DNA from: Lacibacter sp. H407
GTDB taxonomy: Bacteria; Bacteroidota; Bacteroidia; Chitinophagales; Chitinophagaceae
Length of the DNA stretch: 64,000 nt
Reading direction: 5' to 3'
Assembly (NCBI RefSeq): GCF_037892605.1
Contig: NZ_JBBKTU010000001.1
Coordinates: forward strand, 3,782,001-3,846,000
In this document: in pieces, positions 26,990 through 37,249 of the stretch
How positions within the stretch are numbered: position 1 is the stretch's first letter
Layout of the letters: each line of letters opens with the position of its first letter
Program-made: the position numbers and the translations under genes
Notes under the pieces: generated by a model
The model's input: the letters and a program-made list of their open reading frames with translations, nothing else
Databases searched by the model: none
What the model was told of the DNA's origin: nothing

Positions 26990-27098
26990 GTCCCTACGGG
27001 ACGAAACGTTTTGTTTGCATTTTTTTTCTACCCACCAAAGGTCTCTACGGGACAAGATGGTTTTAAGTCCTCCCTTTTAGGGGTGGATTTAGGTGGGG
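26990..27098. repeat. Intergenic repeat between hisG and hisD
   Basis: Two copies of a dyad, GTCCCTACGGGAC (26990-27002) and GTCTCTACGGGAC (27041-27053), are followed by a G-rich unit (27067-27098) with the inverted-like pair TCCTCCC and GGGGTGGA. These resemble the GTCCCGTAGGGAC-type intergenic repeats widespread in Bacteroidota (from memory, not checked). They separate hisG from hisD by 120 bases within the operon. Confidence 0.5.
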
Positions 27099-28016
27099 TT
27101 ACATCACCATCTTCTCAATCGGCACTACCAATATACCTTCAGCACCTGCGGCTTTCAACTGTTCAATTTTTTCCCAGAACTCATCTTCACTCAATACACT
27201 GTGTACGCTGCTCCAGCCGCCTTCTGCCAATGGCAATACTGTTGGGCTACGCATACCGGGGAGGAGCGCAATGATGTCACTCAACTTTTCGTTTGGTGCA
27301 TTCATCAACACATATTTGTTACGCTTTGCTTTCTTGACGGCTTTGATACGGAATAGCAATTTATCTAACAACAACTCCTGTTCTTTGTTGAGTTTGTTGT
27401 TTTTGATCAACACCGATTGTGATTGCAAAATGGTTTCTACTTCTTTCAATCCATTCATAAAAAGAGTAGAACCACTGCTTACCAGATCAACCACCACATC
27501 AGCTAACCCAATGCCCGGTGCAATTTCAACACTGCCACTGATCTCGTGTACATCGCCACTGATGTTATTCTTCTTTAAAAACTCATTTACTAAAAACGGA
27601 TAACTGGTAGCAATACGTTTGCCATCGAGACTTTGTACACCTTGATAAGTTTCGCTACGTGGAATAGCCAAACTCAAACGACATTTACCAAAACCAAGCT
27701 TTTCAACGATCTCCGCTTTCTTGTTTTTTTCAAACAATACATTTTCACCCACAATGCCAATATCAGCAACGCCATCTTCAACGTATTGTGGTATATCATC
27801 ATCACGCAAAAAGAAAACTTCCATGGGGAATGTATCACTTTCTGTTTTCAAACGGTCTTTTACATTACGTAATTCAATACCGCATTCGTTCAACAGTTTT
27901 ACGGAATCATCATACAATCGTCCACTCTTTTGAATTGCAATCCGGAGCTTCGATGGTTTTTCTGCATTACCTCCGCTTATTTCGCTAAGCGGGGTGTATT
28001 TTTTTTCCTGCATCAT
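27099..28016 (-). CDS. hisG: ATP phosphoribosyltransferase, long form
   Basis: First and committed step of histidine synthesis, 305 residues. The catalytic domain begins LRIAIQKSGRLYDDSVKLL and includes YVEDGVADIGIVGENVLFE and the PRPP-binding loop SSGSTLFMNGLKEVE. A C-terminal regulatory domain (about 235-305, KYVLMNAPNEKLSDIIALLPG) marks the long form that is feedback-inhibited by histidine and does not need HisZ. Transcription is very probably controlled by the attenuator directly upstream. Confidence 0.95.
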   Translation of the reverse strand: MMQEKKYTPLSEISGGNAEKPSKLRIAIQKSGRLYDDSVKLLNECGIELRNVKDRLKTESDTFPMEVFFLRDDDIPQYVEDGVADIGIVGENVLFEKNKKAEIVEKLGFGKCRLSLAIPRSETYQGVQSLDGKRIATSYPFLVNEFLKKNNISGDVHEISGSVEIAPGIGLADVVVDLVSSGSTLFMNGLKEVETILQSQSVLIKNNKLNKEQELLLDKLLFRIKAVKKAKRNKYVLMNAPNEKLSDIIALLPGMRSPTVLPLAEGGWSSVHSVLSEDEFWEKIEQLKAAGAEGILVVPIEKMVM

Positions 28017-28051
28017 ATTTACTTTAGTTCGTTTGTTTCAGTTCAGGCAAT

Positions 28052-28115
28052 AAAAAAAGGCCTACTTCCGTAAGCCCTCTACTATTGTTATACACAACGC
28101 ATCATCTGGCTTACC
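28052..28115 (-). promoter_or_regulatory. his operon attenuator (terminator and antiterminator)
   Basis: On the minus strand GGCTTAC (28070-28076) and GTAGGCC (28059-28065) form a 7-bp stem (one G-T pair) with loop GGAA, followed by seven T: an intrinsic terminator just before hisG. The upstream strand GGTAAGCC (28108-28115) is complementary to GGCTTAC and can form the antiterminator. The leader stop codon TAA lies inside it, so a ribosome that finishes the leader peptide would block the antiterminator. A further pairing joins the His-codon segment to 28090-28106 (ATACACA with TGTGTAT and TCATC with GATGA). Confidence 0.85.
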
Positions 28116-28161
28116 TGTTTGGGCAAGTATGGTGATGATGTGTATGTGCGTTTAAAATCAT
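28111..28161 (-). CDS. hisL: his leader peptide
   Basis: A 16-residue peptide, MILNAHTHHHHTCPNR, with five His codons, four of them consecutive. It lies between the his promoter and the terminator/antiterminator. The role is control by ribosome stalling when charged tRNA-His is scarce. The ATG is only 4 bases after the -7 box, so the mRNA appears to start at or next to the leader ATG. Confidence 0.88.
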   Translation of the reverse strand: MILNAHTHHHHTCPNR

Positions 28162-28165
28162 GGCG

Positions 28166-28196
28166 CAAAAATAAGGGCAGAATCTGAAATCACAAA
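28166..28196 (-). promoter_or_regulatory. Promoter of the his operon
   Basis: On the minus strand TTTG (28193-28196), exactly 19 bases, then TATTTTTG (28166-28173): full match to the Bacteroidota -33/-7 consensus. The next bases are CGCC and the leader-peptide ATG. Confidence 0.8.
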
Positions 28197-28406
28197 TATT
28201 TTATTAAAGTGTTTCTTGTTCACGAGTGTTAGTAAGAAGGCTGCATGAAGTTCAACAGAACACTTTACAGCAGAAACAATTTGTTGAACGGTTGTTGTTA
28301 ATGACAAGCTATCTGTACATTCGGAATCCTGAACAAACAGTCATTTGTGCCGATTCTCAATTAGGGCCGATGACTGTAACACGTAAACCACTAAATATAT
28401 GTACGC

Positions 28407-30815
28407 ATGAGAAAATTATCCCTTTTGTTCGCATTTTTCATTTCGCTGAACCTGTTTGCACAGGATGCAGTGAACTATCAGCTTCCGCCTAAAGACATTA
28501 TGGATCTGGCTTTAGCAAAGCCCACACCAACAGTAAGTGTGGATAGCAAAGGCCAATGGATGTTGTTGATCGAACGGAATATGTACCCGTTGGTTGATGA
28601 GTTAGGTCAACCTGAAGTAAGAGTTGCTGGTCTTCGGATCAACCCTGCTAACTTTTCACAAAGCCGTCAGAACTATATCAACAACTTTACACTGAAGAAT
28701 ATTGCTTCAGGTAAAGAATACAAAATATCCGGTTTGCCAGCCAACCTGCTTGGCAATAGTGTTTCGTGGAGCCGGAACGATAAAAAGATTGCGTTTACCC
28801 ATAGCACGGGTTCTACCGTTGATCTCTATGTGATCGACGTAGCTACACAAAAAGCTATGAAGGTGAACAAAACATCTCTCAACGTAGTGTTAGGCGGAGC
28901 ATTCAGCTGGTTAGATGATAACACATTGCTCTACAAAATTATCGTAAAGCCAGCTTCTGCCATGCCAAAGCGCCCCATTACACCTCCCGGCCCAACGGTA
29001 CAGGAGAGTTATGGTAAAGCGGCACCACGTCCAACTTATCAGGATATGATCAAATCGCCTTATGATGAATCGTTATTTGAATTTTTCACCACTGCACAGT
29101 TGGTGAAGAATGTAAATGGTGTTGAAACAAAAATTAATCAGCCGGCTATCTATTCATCAATCACTGCATCACCTGATAAGAAGTATTGGTTGGTTCGTAC
29201 TATCCGCAAACCGTTTTCATATGTGGTTCCTGCCAATGGATTTAATTCAACGATTGCTGTGCACGATGCAAACGGAAAATTCGTGAAAGAGATCGCTAAA
29301 CTTCCTTCGTCTGAAACAGCTCCTTCCGGTAGCGATAATGTGGCGGATGTACCACGTGGAATTGAATGGCGTGATGATGAAGCGGCAACTGTTGTTTGGT
29401 GCAAACCATTAGATGGTGGTTTGATTAAGAACACAGCAGAATTTCGTGATGCTGTGTATGCATTACCTGCTCCCTTCACTGCACAACCAAAAGAATTATT
29501 TAAAACAAAAATGCGTTTCGGAGGTGTAACATGGGGTAACAGCACTTTCGCTATTGTACAGGAAATGTTACGTAGCAAAGTAATCGGTCGTATGAGCCGC
29601 TGGAATCCATCAACCGGAGAAATGGAATTGCTGATGGAACGTAGCATGACAGATCTTTATGGTAATCCAGGTTCTCCTGTTACAGAAAAAAACAGTTTTG
29701 GAAGAGACGTGGTGATCCCAAAAGATGGCAAGTTGCTGATGAACAATACAACAGGTGCTTCTCCGAAAGGTGATCTTCCATACCTTGCTTATTTTGATCT
29801 GGCAACAAAGCAGAATGAGATCATCTGGCGTTGCAAAGAAGATGAATACGAAGTGGTAACTGATATTATTGACCGGAACAGCTTAACGGTTATTACACGT
29901 CGTGAAACACAAAACGATGTGCCGAACTATCACATGAAAACAATGAAGGGTGTTGTAGCCAACAGCGGCAAACAACTCACCGACTTCAAAAATCCATATC
30001 CACAGTTAGATGGGATCAGCAAACAAAAAATTTCTTACAAGCGTGCAGATGGCGTAGATCTTACAGGTAATCTCTATCTGCCAAAAGGATATGATGTAAA
30101 GAAAGATGGTCCGTTACCGGTATTGATGTGGGCATACCCACGTGAGTTTACCAATGCACGTGATGCTGCACAGGTACGTGGATCACAAAATATGTTTACA
30201 CGCATCAGCTGGGGCAGTCCTATCTTTTGGGTAACACAAGGATATGCTGTTCTCGACGCAGCAGAAATGCCGATCGTAAGCACAAACCCTGATAAAAAAC
30301 CAAATGATGATTTTATTGAGCAACTGAAATTGAATGCAAGAGCAGCTATTGATAAATTAGCAGCAATGGGAGTTGGCGATAGTACACGTGTTGGTGTGGG
30401 TGGTCATAGTTATGGTGCATTTATGACGGCGCATTTATTGTCGCATACCAATTGGTTCAAAGGAGGTATTGCACGCAGTGGTGCTTACAACCGCACACTT
30501 ACTCCGTTCAGTTTTCAAAACGAAGACCGTACTTATTGGCAGGCTCCGCAATTGTATTTTGATATGAGTCCGTTCAGCTACGCACACAAGATCAAAACAC
30601 CGATCTTATTGGTACATGGTGATACAGATGACAACACGGGAACGTATCCTATTCAAAGTGAGCGTATGTTCCAGGCATTGAAAGGGAATGGTGGTAATGT
30701 GCGTTATGTGAGTTTACCTTACGAAGCACATGGATACCGTGGTAAAGAAAACATCCTTCACCTGTTGTGGGAAGAGCATATGTGGCTGGAGAAATATGTG
30801 AAAGGAAAGAAATAG
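28407..30815 (+). CDS. S9 family serine peptidase (prolyl oligopeptidase type)
   Basis: An 802-residue exported peptidase with signal peptide (1-19, MRKLSLLFAFFISLNLFAQ). The N-terminal two-thirds form a beta-propeller-like region. The C-terminal alpha/beta-hydrolase domain (about 560-802) has the nucleophile motif GGHSYGAF with Ser668, the Asp motif LLVHGDTDDNTG and the His motif LPYEAHGY. It resembles the glutamyl-endopeptidase-like branch of S9 (GxSYGAF and a long N-terminal region), but specificity cannot be read from sequence. It is followed by a period-7 repeat and a strong terminator. Confidence 0.85.
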   Translation: MRKLSLLFAFFISLNLFAQDAVNYQLPPKDIMDLALAKPTPTVSVDSKGQWMLLIERNMYPLVDELGQPEVRVAGLRINPANFSQSRQNYINNFTLKNIASGKEYKISGLPANLLGNSVSWSRNDKKIAFTHSTGSTVDLYVIDVATQKAMKVNKTSLNVVLGGAFSWLDDNTLLYKIIVKPASAMPKRPITPPGPTVQESYGKAAPRPTYQDMIKSPYDESLFEFFTTAQLVKNVNGVETKINQPAIYSSITASPDKKYWLVRTIRKPFSYVVPANGFNSTIAVHDANGKFVKEIAKLPSSETAPSGSDNVADVPRGIEWRDDEAATVVWCKPLDGGLIKNTAEFRDAVYALPAPFTAQPKELFKTKMRFGGVTWGNSTFAIVQEMLRSKVIGRMSRWNPSTGEMELLMERSMTDLYGNPGSPVTEKNSFGRDVVIPKDGKLLMNNTTGASPKGDLPYLAYFDLATKQNEIIWRCKEDEYEVVTDIIDRNSLTVITRRETQNDVPNYHMKTMKGVVANSGKQLTDFKNPYPQLDGISKQKISYKRADGVDLTGNLYLPKGYDVKKDGPLPVLMWAYPREFTNARDAAQVRGSQNMFTRISWGSPIFWVTQGYAVLDAAEMPIVSTNPDKKPNDDFIEQLKLNARAAIDKLAAMGVGDSTRVGVGGHSYGAFMTAHLLSHTNWFKGGIARSGAYNRTLTPFSFQNEDRTYWQAPQLYFDMSPFSYAHKIKTPILLVHGDTDDNTGTYPIQSERMFQALKGNGGNVRYVSLPYEAHGYRGKENILHLLWEEHMWLEKYVKGKK

Positions 30816-30840
30816 TTTGTAGTAAATAGTTTATAGGTAG
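30813..30840. repeat. Period-7 repeat, copy 5
   Basis: Heptads TAGTTTG, TAGTAAA, TAGTTTA, TAGGTAG in register. The first TAG is the stop codon of the S9 peptidase gene and the last heptad abuts the terminator hairpin at 30841. Confidence 0.6.
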
Positions 30841-30874
30841 TCGGGCATGAACGAAAGTTTGTGCCCGATTTTTT
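30841..30874 (+). terminator. Repeated hairpin terminator, copy 1
   Basis: A 12-bp stem (with G-T pairs) from TCGGGCATGAAC and GTTTGTGCCCGA around a GAAA loop, followed by six T. Two near-identical copies occur at 31486 and 32891. Confidence 0.85.
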
Positions 30875-30991
30875 GTGGTGATGAGTTTTATTGATTGATT
30901 GCTTTCTTTGTTAAGAAAGGAGCTCAAATCAATGACTATTTAAAAAGAAGGTGCGTATATTTAAATATAAGTCGCATCATTCTAGTTAATA

Positions 30992-31363
30992 ATGGCAAAA
31001 GAAGTGAAATCCAAACGTAGAAGCAGAGTACCAAGAACCACGATCATTTTCATTTGTCTAATTGTGGCTGGTTTTATAGCTGTGTTATTCCGTTTTCAAA
31101 TTGGAGATTTTCTATTACGACATTTCGGCAAATGCACAATAGCAAGTCTAACAAGTGAACTTAGGTCTACTAAATATATGAAACCAACATATGTTTACTC
31201 ATTTCAAACCGACGGACAATTTCACAGCGGAAATTCACTAATTGAAAAAGGAACTGTAAATCTGCAAAATCATCTATGTGTTATTTACATTCCCATTATG
31301 CCAAGTATAAACAGACCTTTGGCGTATTTTCTAACAGTCGAAAAAGTCTGTAACTGTGAATGA
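30992..31363 (+). CDS. Small membrane protein, unknown function
   Basis: A 123-residue protein with a basic N-terminus (KEVKSKRRSRVPR), one membrane helix (about 15-38, TIIFICLIVAGFIAVLFRF) and an extracytoplasmic domain of about 80 residues ending CNCE. The domain recalls DUF3592-like proteins (YVYSFQTDGQFHSGNS), but I cannot confirm that. It is preceded by a 14-bp AT palindrome (30956-30969), whose half TATATTTA is one base from a -7 box, and followed 120 bases later by the second copy of the hairpin terminator. Confidence 0.6.
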   Translation: MAKEVKSKRRSRVPRTTIIFICLIVAGFIAVLFRFQIGDFLLRHFGKCTIASLTSELRSTKYMKPTYVYSFQTDGQFHSGNSLIEKGTVNLQNHLCVIYIPIMPSINRPLAYFLTVEKVCNCE

Positions 31364-31485
31364 TATACTTTTGTACATGCGGCTAGTACAACAAGTTTAT
31401 ATTAGCAGAAAAACAGACATCTTTCATCACGAAAATTTATAAACGGGTGCAACCCCTTATTTTACGGATAATTAATCAGAATTAA

Positions 31486-31520
31486 ATTTGGCATGAACGA
31501 ATGTTTGTGCCAAATTTTTT
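31486..31520 (+). terminator. Repeated hairpin terminator, copy 2
   Basis: Core arms GGCATGAAC and GTTTGTGCC around GAAT, extended by ATTT and AAAT, followed by a T run. Same core as the copies at 30841 and 32891. Confidence 0.75.
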
Positions 31521-31642
31521 AATAGCAATGCCAGAATTGAATAGCCGCTGAAATTTGTATATTTCTGAAGATGGTTGTAATATTGGCTATCATTGAAGAG
31601 ATGGATTAGTACTTCATTGCAAAACCATTATCTGCCAATAAA

Positions 31643-32869
31643 ATGGAAAACCAAAAACCTTCTTTCAACAGGCGAAAATTTCTCACCAATACCGCAAAAG
31701 TTGTTGGGGTAGGAGCTGTTGGGTACATTTATTTCAGCGGACGTGATAATGAAGTAACATCGGTTGAAACTCCTCCAATGAACAAGCATGTGTTTCTTAC
31801 AAAGCCATACTTGCATAGCTTGATGCACAACAGGATGACTGTTCGGTGGATCACCAATAAGCCCAGTTACAGTTGGGTTGAATATGGATATGAACCGGGA
31901 AAACTTGATCAAAAAGCATTATTGGTTACTGATGGACTGGTAAATGCCTATGACCGGATTCATGAAATTCACTTAGATGAATTGCAATCGGGAAAACAAT
32001 ACCACTACCGTGCTGTATCAAAAGAGGTACGAAGTTTTGAGTATGAAGACAGTATTGAATATGGAGAAACAATTTATAGTGAAACATATAGTTTCAACAC
32101 GATAATTGAAAATGCTGAAGAAGTAAACTGGCTTGTTCTGAATGATATACATGATAGGCCTTCCTCTTTTCCTTTACTGCTTCAATTAAATAAAAATAAT
32201 CCATATGATCTGGTGTTCTTAAATGGCGATATGTTCAATTATCAGGCAGGTGAAGAACAGATCATCGAGCATTTACTAAAACCTTGTTGCGAAGCTTTTG
32301 CATCGCAAAAGCCGATGTTGTACGTACGAGGAAATCATGAAATGAGAGGAAAGTTTGCCCATCAGCTAAAAGATTATTTTAGTTACCCGGAACCTCAATT
32401 TTATCATTATCAATTGGGGCCTGTTTTGACGATTGTATTAGACACAGGCGAAGAGGAAATTGATACGGGGTTTGATCAATCAGATATATACCGGGAGAAA
32501 CAAGCGAAATGGCTGGAAGAGATCATGCAATCGGAGCTGTATCAAAGAGCAAAGTATAGAGTGGTCATGATGCATATACCGCCTTTTTATTCATTTGACC
32601 AGAAAGGATCACGTCATTGTAAACAAGTATTTTCTCCACTATTTGACCGATATAAAGTTGATCTCGTAATAGCAGGACATACCCATACTTATGGCGTGCA
32701 CCCTCCGGTCAAGGATCAACATGACTATCCGATAGTTATTGGAGGAGGACCGCTTGAGGGAAACCGTACATTAATTAAAGTAAACGCTAACAATCAGGCG
32801 CTACGGTTGCAGATGCTGAAAGATGATGGAAGTATCGTTGGGGAATATAGGATAGAAGCCGAACGATAA
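31643..32869 (+). CDS. Tat-exported metallophosphoesterase
   Basis: A 408-residue protein. The N-terminus carries a twin-arginine signal (FNRRKFLTN followed by a hydrophobic stretch), suggesting folded export. A fibronectin-like N-terminal domain (about 45-150), as in purple-acid-phosphatase-type enzymes, precedes a calcineurin-type domain with all metal motifs: LNDIHD, LNGDMFN, YVRGNHEMRG, MMHIPPFYS and AGHTHTYGVH. The substrate is unknown; phosphomonoester or phosphodiester hydrolysis in the periplasm is the family expectation. It is closed by the third copy of the repeated terminator. Confidence 0.8.
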   Translation: MENQKPSFNRRKFLTNTAKVVGVGAVGYIYFSGRDNEVTSVETPPMNKHVFLTKPYLHSLMHNRMTVRWITNKPSYSWVEYGYEPGKLDQKALLVTDGLVNAYDRIHEIHLDELQSGKQYHYRAVSKEVRSFEYEDSIEYGETIYSETYSFNTIIENAEEVNWLVLNDIHDRPSSFPLLLQLNKNNPYDLVFLNGDMFNYQAGEEQIIEHLLKPCCEAFASQKPMLYVRGNHEMRGKFAHQLKDYFSYPEPQFYHYQLGPVLTIVLDTGEEEIDTGFDQSDIYREKQAKWLEEIMQSELYQRAKYRVVMMHIPPFYSFDQKGSRHCKQVFSPLFDRYKVDLVIAGHTHTYGVHPPVKDQHDYPIVIGGGPLEGNRTLIKVNANNQALRLQMLKDDGSIVGEYRIEAER

Positions 32870-32890
32870 ATACATTCAGCAAATCATTCA

Positions 32891-32924
32891 TCGGGCATGA
32901 ACGAGAGTTTGTGCCCGATTTTTT
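32891..32924 (+). terminator. Repeated hairpin terminator, copy 3
   Basis: Identical to copy 1 except that the loop is GAGA; six T follow. It lies 22 bases after the metallophosphoesterase stop. Confidence 0.85.
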
Positions 32925-33029
32925 ATGAGACAAAAAGGAGTAAACAATAAACAAAACTGCTAACTTCACTACAAGCTTTTTGCAAGAAGTTGTGCAAAAA
33001 AACACTTTAAATAACCTAATTAACTTCTA

Positions 33030-34067
33030 ATGTTTAAAAAACTACTAACCGTTTCTTTATTTCTTTTGTCTTGCGGTTATATCTATTCTCAACAGCCTTT
33101 TAGCTTTACAATTATTGATTCGGCTGGCACAAACTCAACCTTGACAATAGGGGAGTCGTATTTCATGCAAAAATTTGGAATGAACGTAGACTCCGATTCC
33201 GTTGTTTGTAAAAACAATAGATATATTTTTAAGGGTACGTTGGAGCACCCTACTGCAGTAAGAATATATTTTTCAAACAATAAAAAATACGGGAGGTTTA
33301 ATCACTTTTTTTTCATAGAGCCGGGTAATCAGGAAATAGTTATCAAGAATGGAGAAAAGGGACTTTTTGTAGCCAGCAGGCCGGCTACAAAAATTGAAAA
33401 TGAGTATCAGTCGTTTTTGCAGTTTGTCAATTCAGATAACGCTGATGCTGTTCTTGAACCGAAATTGCTTGTTAGTTATATACAGAAATATCCTTCATCC
33501 TATATTGGATTATTTAAGCTAATAGATCAGTCTTTAATGAGTGGATTTTCAAAAGAATTTACGGCCGTAAAAACACTTTTTTCAAGCGAAATAGTTAAAA
33601 CCAAAGAATACAAGTATTTTGAAAACAGGTATCTGAGGCAATTAAATTTAAAAACCCTTTCAGTAGTAAATTCAGAAAAAACGAAAATCAAAATAGATTT
33701 AAGCAATACGGAAGCGAAACACACATTGCTGGTGATTTGGTTTAATGATTGTTTACCATGCATACACGAAATGAAGCAGCTTGTACAATTAAACCATAAC
33801 TCGGAATTCAGCAAGAAAATCAGAATAATACATATTAGCGTAGATAGCTTGAAATTTATTAATGAAAATCGTACAACATTAAAGAAGTACGGCGTTAGCT
33901 GGAAAAATTATTGGGATGTAAACGGCGAACAGCTAAAAAAATATATCATTTTAGACAGTTATCCCAGTTCATTACTTCTGGATAATAGAGCTAATGTTGT
34001 TGCGCAAAATATTGACCCCGAAGAAATACTCGAATATATCAGCTCTGGCAATATTTCGCTGGAATGA
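33030..34067 (+). CDS. Thioredoxin-like thiol-disulfide protein (TlpA type)
   Basis: A 345-residue exported protein with signal peptide (1-20, ending GYIYSQ). An N-terminal DUF4369-like beta domain (about 22-120) and a linker precede a C-terminal thioredoxin fold (about 215-345). The redox motif is CLPC (Cys241 and Cys244) in WFNDCLPCIHEM, and the cis-proline region is likely YPSSLLLD. Such proteins reduce or shuffle disulfides in the periplasm. The gene is AT-rich compared with the housekeeping parts of the window. Confidence 0.75.
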   Translation: MFKKLLTVSLFLLSCGYIYSQQPFSFTIIDSAGTNSTLTIGESYFMQKFGMNVDSDSVVCKNNRYIFKGTLEHPTAVRIYFSNNKKYGRFNHFFFIEPGNQEIVIKNGEKGLFVASRPATKIENEYQSFLQFVNSDNADAVLEPKLLVSYIQKYPSSYIGLFKLIDQSLMSGFSKEFTAVKTLFSSEIVKTKEYKYFENRYLRQLNLKTLSVVNSEKTKIKIDLSNTEAKHTLLVIWFNDCLPCIHEMKQLVQLNHNSEFSKKIRIIHISVDSLKFINENRTTLKKYGVSWKNYWDVNGEQLKKYIILDSYPSSLLLDNRANVVAQNIDPEEILEYISSGNISLE

Positions 34068-34298
34068 ACCGAGACGAAATTTGCAGTCTTTTCTTCCAGA
34101 CAGTGTCTCCCAAGAGGCAAGGTAAACCATCGAAGAAGATTTTGGAGATACCTCGCTTTTTAAAATAACCGAAACAATGAAAATTATCCATTTCATTTGA
34201 TTAGATGGAGGAAAAGTATAATAAAGTGAAATTAAAGAATACACCTGTAAGCTTACGCTGTCACCTTTAAGAACGAAAGATTGTCCTTGATTTCTTAC

Positions 34299-34799
34299 TC
34301 ATTCGTCGAGATATTTGTTTGTATTAAGCTGAAGAAGAGGATTATTGTTCTGAGCGGTTAAGAGATATCGCTGAAAGATCTTTTTCTTTTTTGGTTCAAC
34401 CAAAACATAAGCAATTTGAATTTGGCTGTTTTCTTTAAATGTAATTTTAAAGAGATCCCATCCAATTGAACGGTAGAATTTATTTTCCTGTACACTCCAA
34501 ACAAAATGTTTATAAAACCAATGTGCGCCTATTTCATCGATTCGTATTAATTGGGAATGAGAGACTGTGTTTTTAGAACCTATTTGCAACAGATGATTTC
34601 CGGCGTATGCTTCCTTGGCTTTTATGATTGGTATGCCAAGCGTAAAAACAGTGAGTCCAAATATACCTGCCAGAAGAAGATACCACAGCGGTATCCCAAT
34701 TCCAAGATAAATTAACAAAAGACTGGCAATACAAATCAATACCAATCCAATCGTAACTCTGATTTTTCTGCGTTCTGCTTTTCCAAGGCTGTGAAGCAT
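34299..34799 (-). CDS. Two-helix membrane protein, unknown function
   Basis: A 166-residue protein beginning MLHSLGKAERRKIRV, with two closely spaced membrane helices (about 15-33 and 37-56) and a cytoplasmic C-terminal domain of about 100 residues (IDEIGAHWFYKHFVWSVQENKFYRS). ATG 34799 is preferred to the TTG seven codons upstream. I do not recognise a family; the tail resembles PH-like membrane-associated domains only loosely. It stands alone on the minus strand with no visible promoter box. Confidence 0.5.
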   Translation of the reverse strand: MLHSLGKAERRKIRVTIGLVLICIASLLLIYLGIGIPLWYLLLAGIFGLTVFTLGIPIIKAKEAYAGNHLLQIGSKNTVSHSQLIRIDEIGAHWFYKHFVWSVQENKFYRSIGWDLFKITFKENSQIQIAYVLVEPKKKKIFQRYLLTAQNNNPLLQLNTNKYLDE

Positions 34800-35003
34800 A
34801 AACAAACAAGTTGTCTTCAAATGTATTCAACAATTCGTAACTGAAGCGACTGTAAAAATAATTCAGGGATGTTTATTTACCCTTCCGCAAACGTTTTCAA
34901 TGATGGAAATCAGCAAAACATAGTCAATCTCTCCATTTCAATTAGCCTTTTGTGCTGTTGTTTCCTGTTTCAATCTACTAACTTTACGCCCGACTCTTAA
35001 TAA

Positions 35004-37160
<2,157 letters not shown>

Positions 37161-37195
37161 ATGGTCAGTTAAAAAAGAAGAATTCATAAATAAAC

Positions 37196-37225
37196 AAAAA
37201 GGCCATGCGAAATGCATGGCCTTTT
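37196..37225. terminator. Bidirectional terminator, GH97 / susD
   Basis: AAAAAGGCCATGC and GCATGGCCTTTT form a strong stem around GAAAT between two convergent genes. Confidence 0.85.
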
Positions 37226-37249
37226 CTATTTTCTGTTTACCAAATCCTC

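Noticed and set aside
28226-28492. 88-codon plus-strand frame upstream of the S9 peptidase
   Set aside because: It overlaps the signal-peptide region of the peptidase in another frame and shows no domain.
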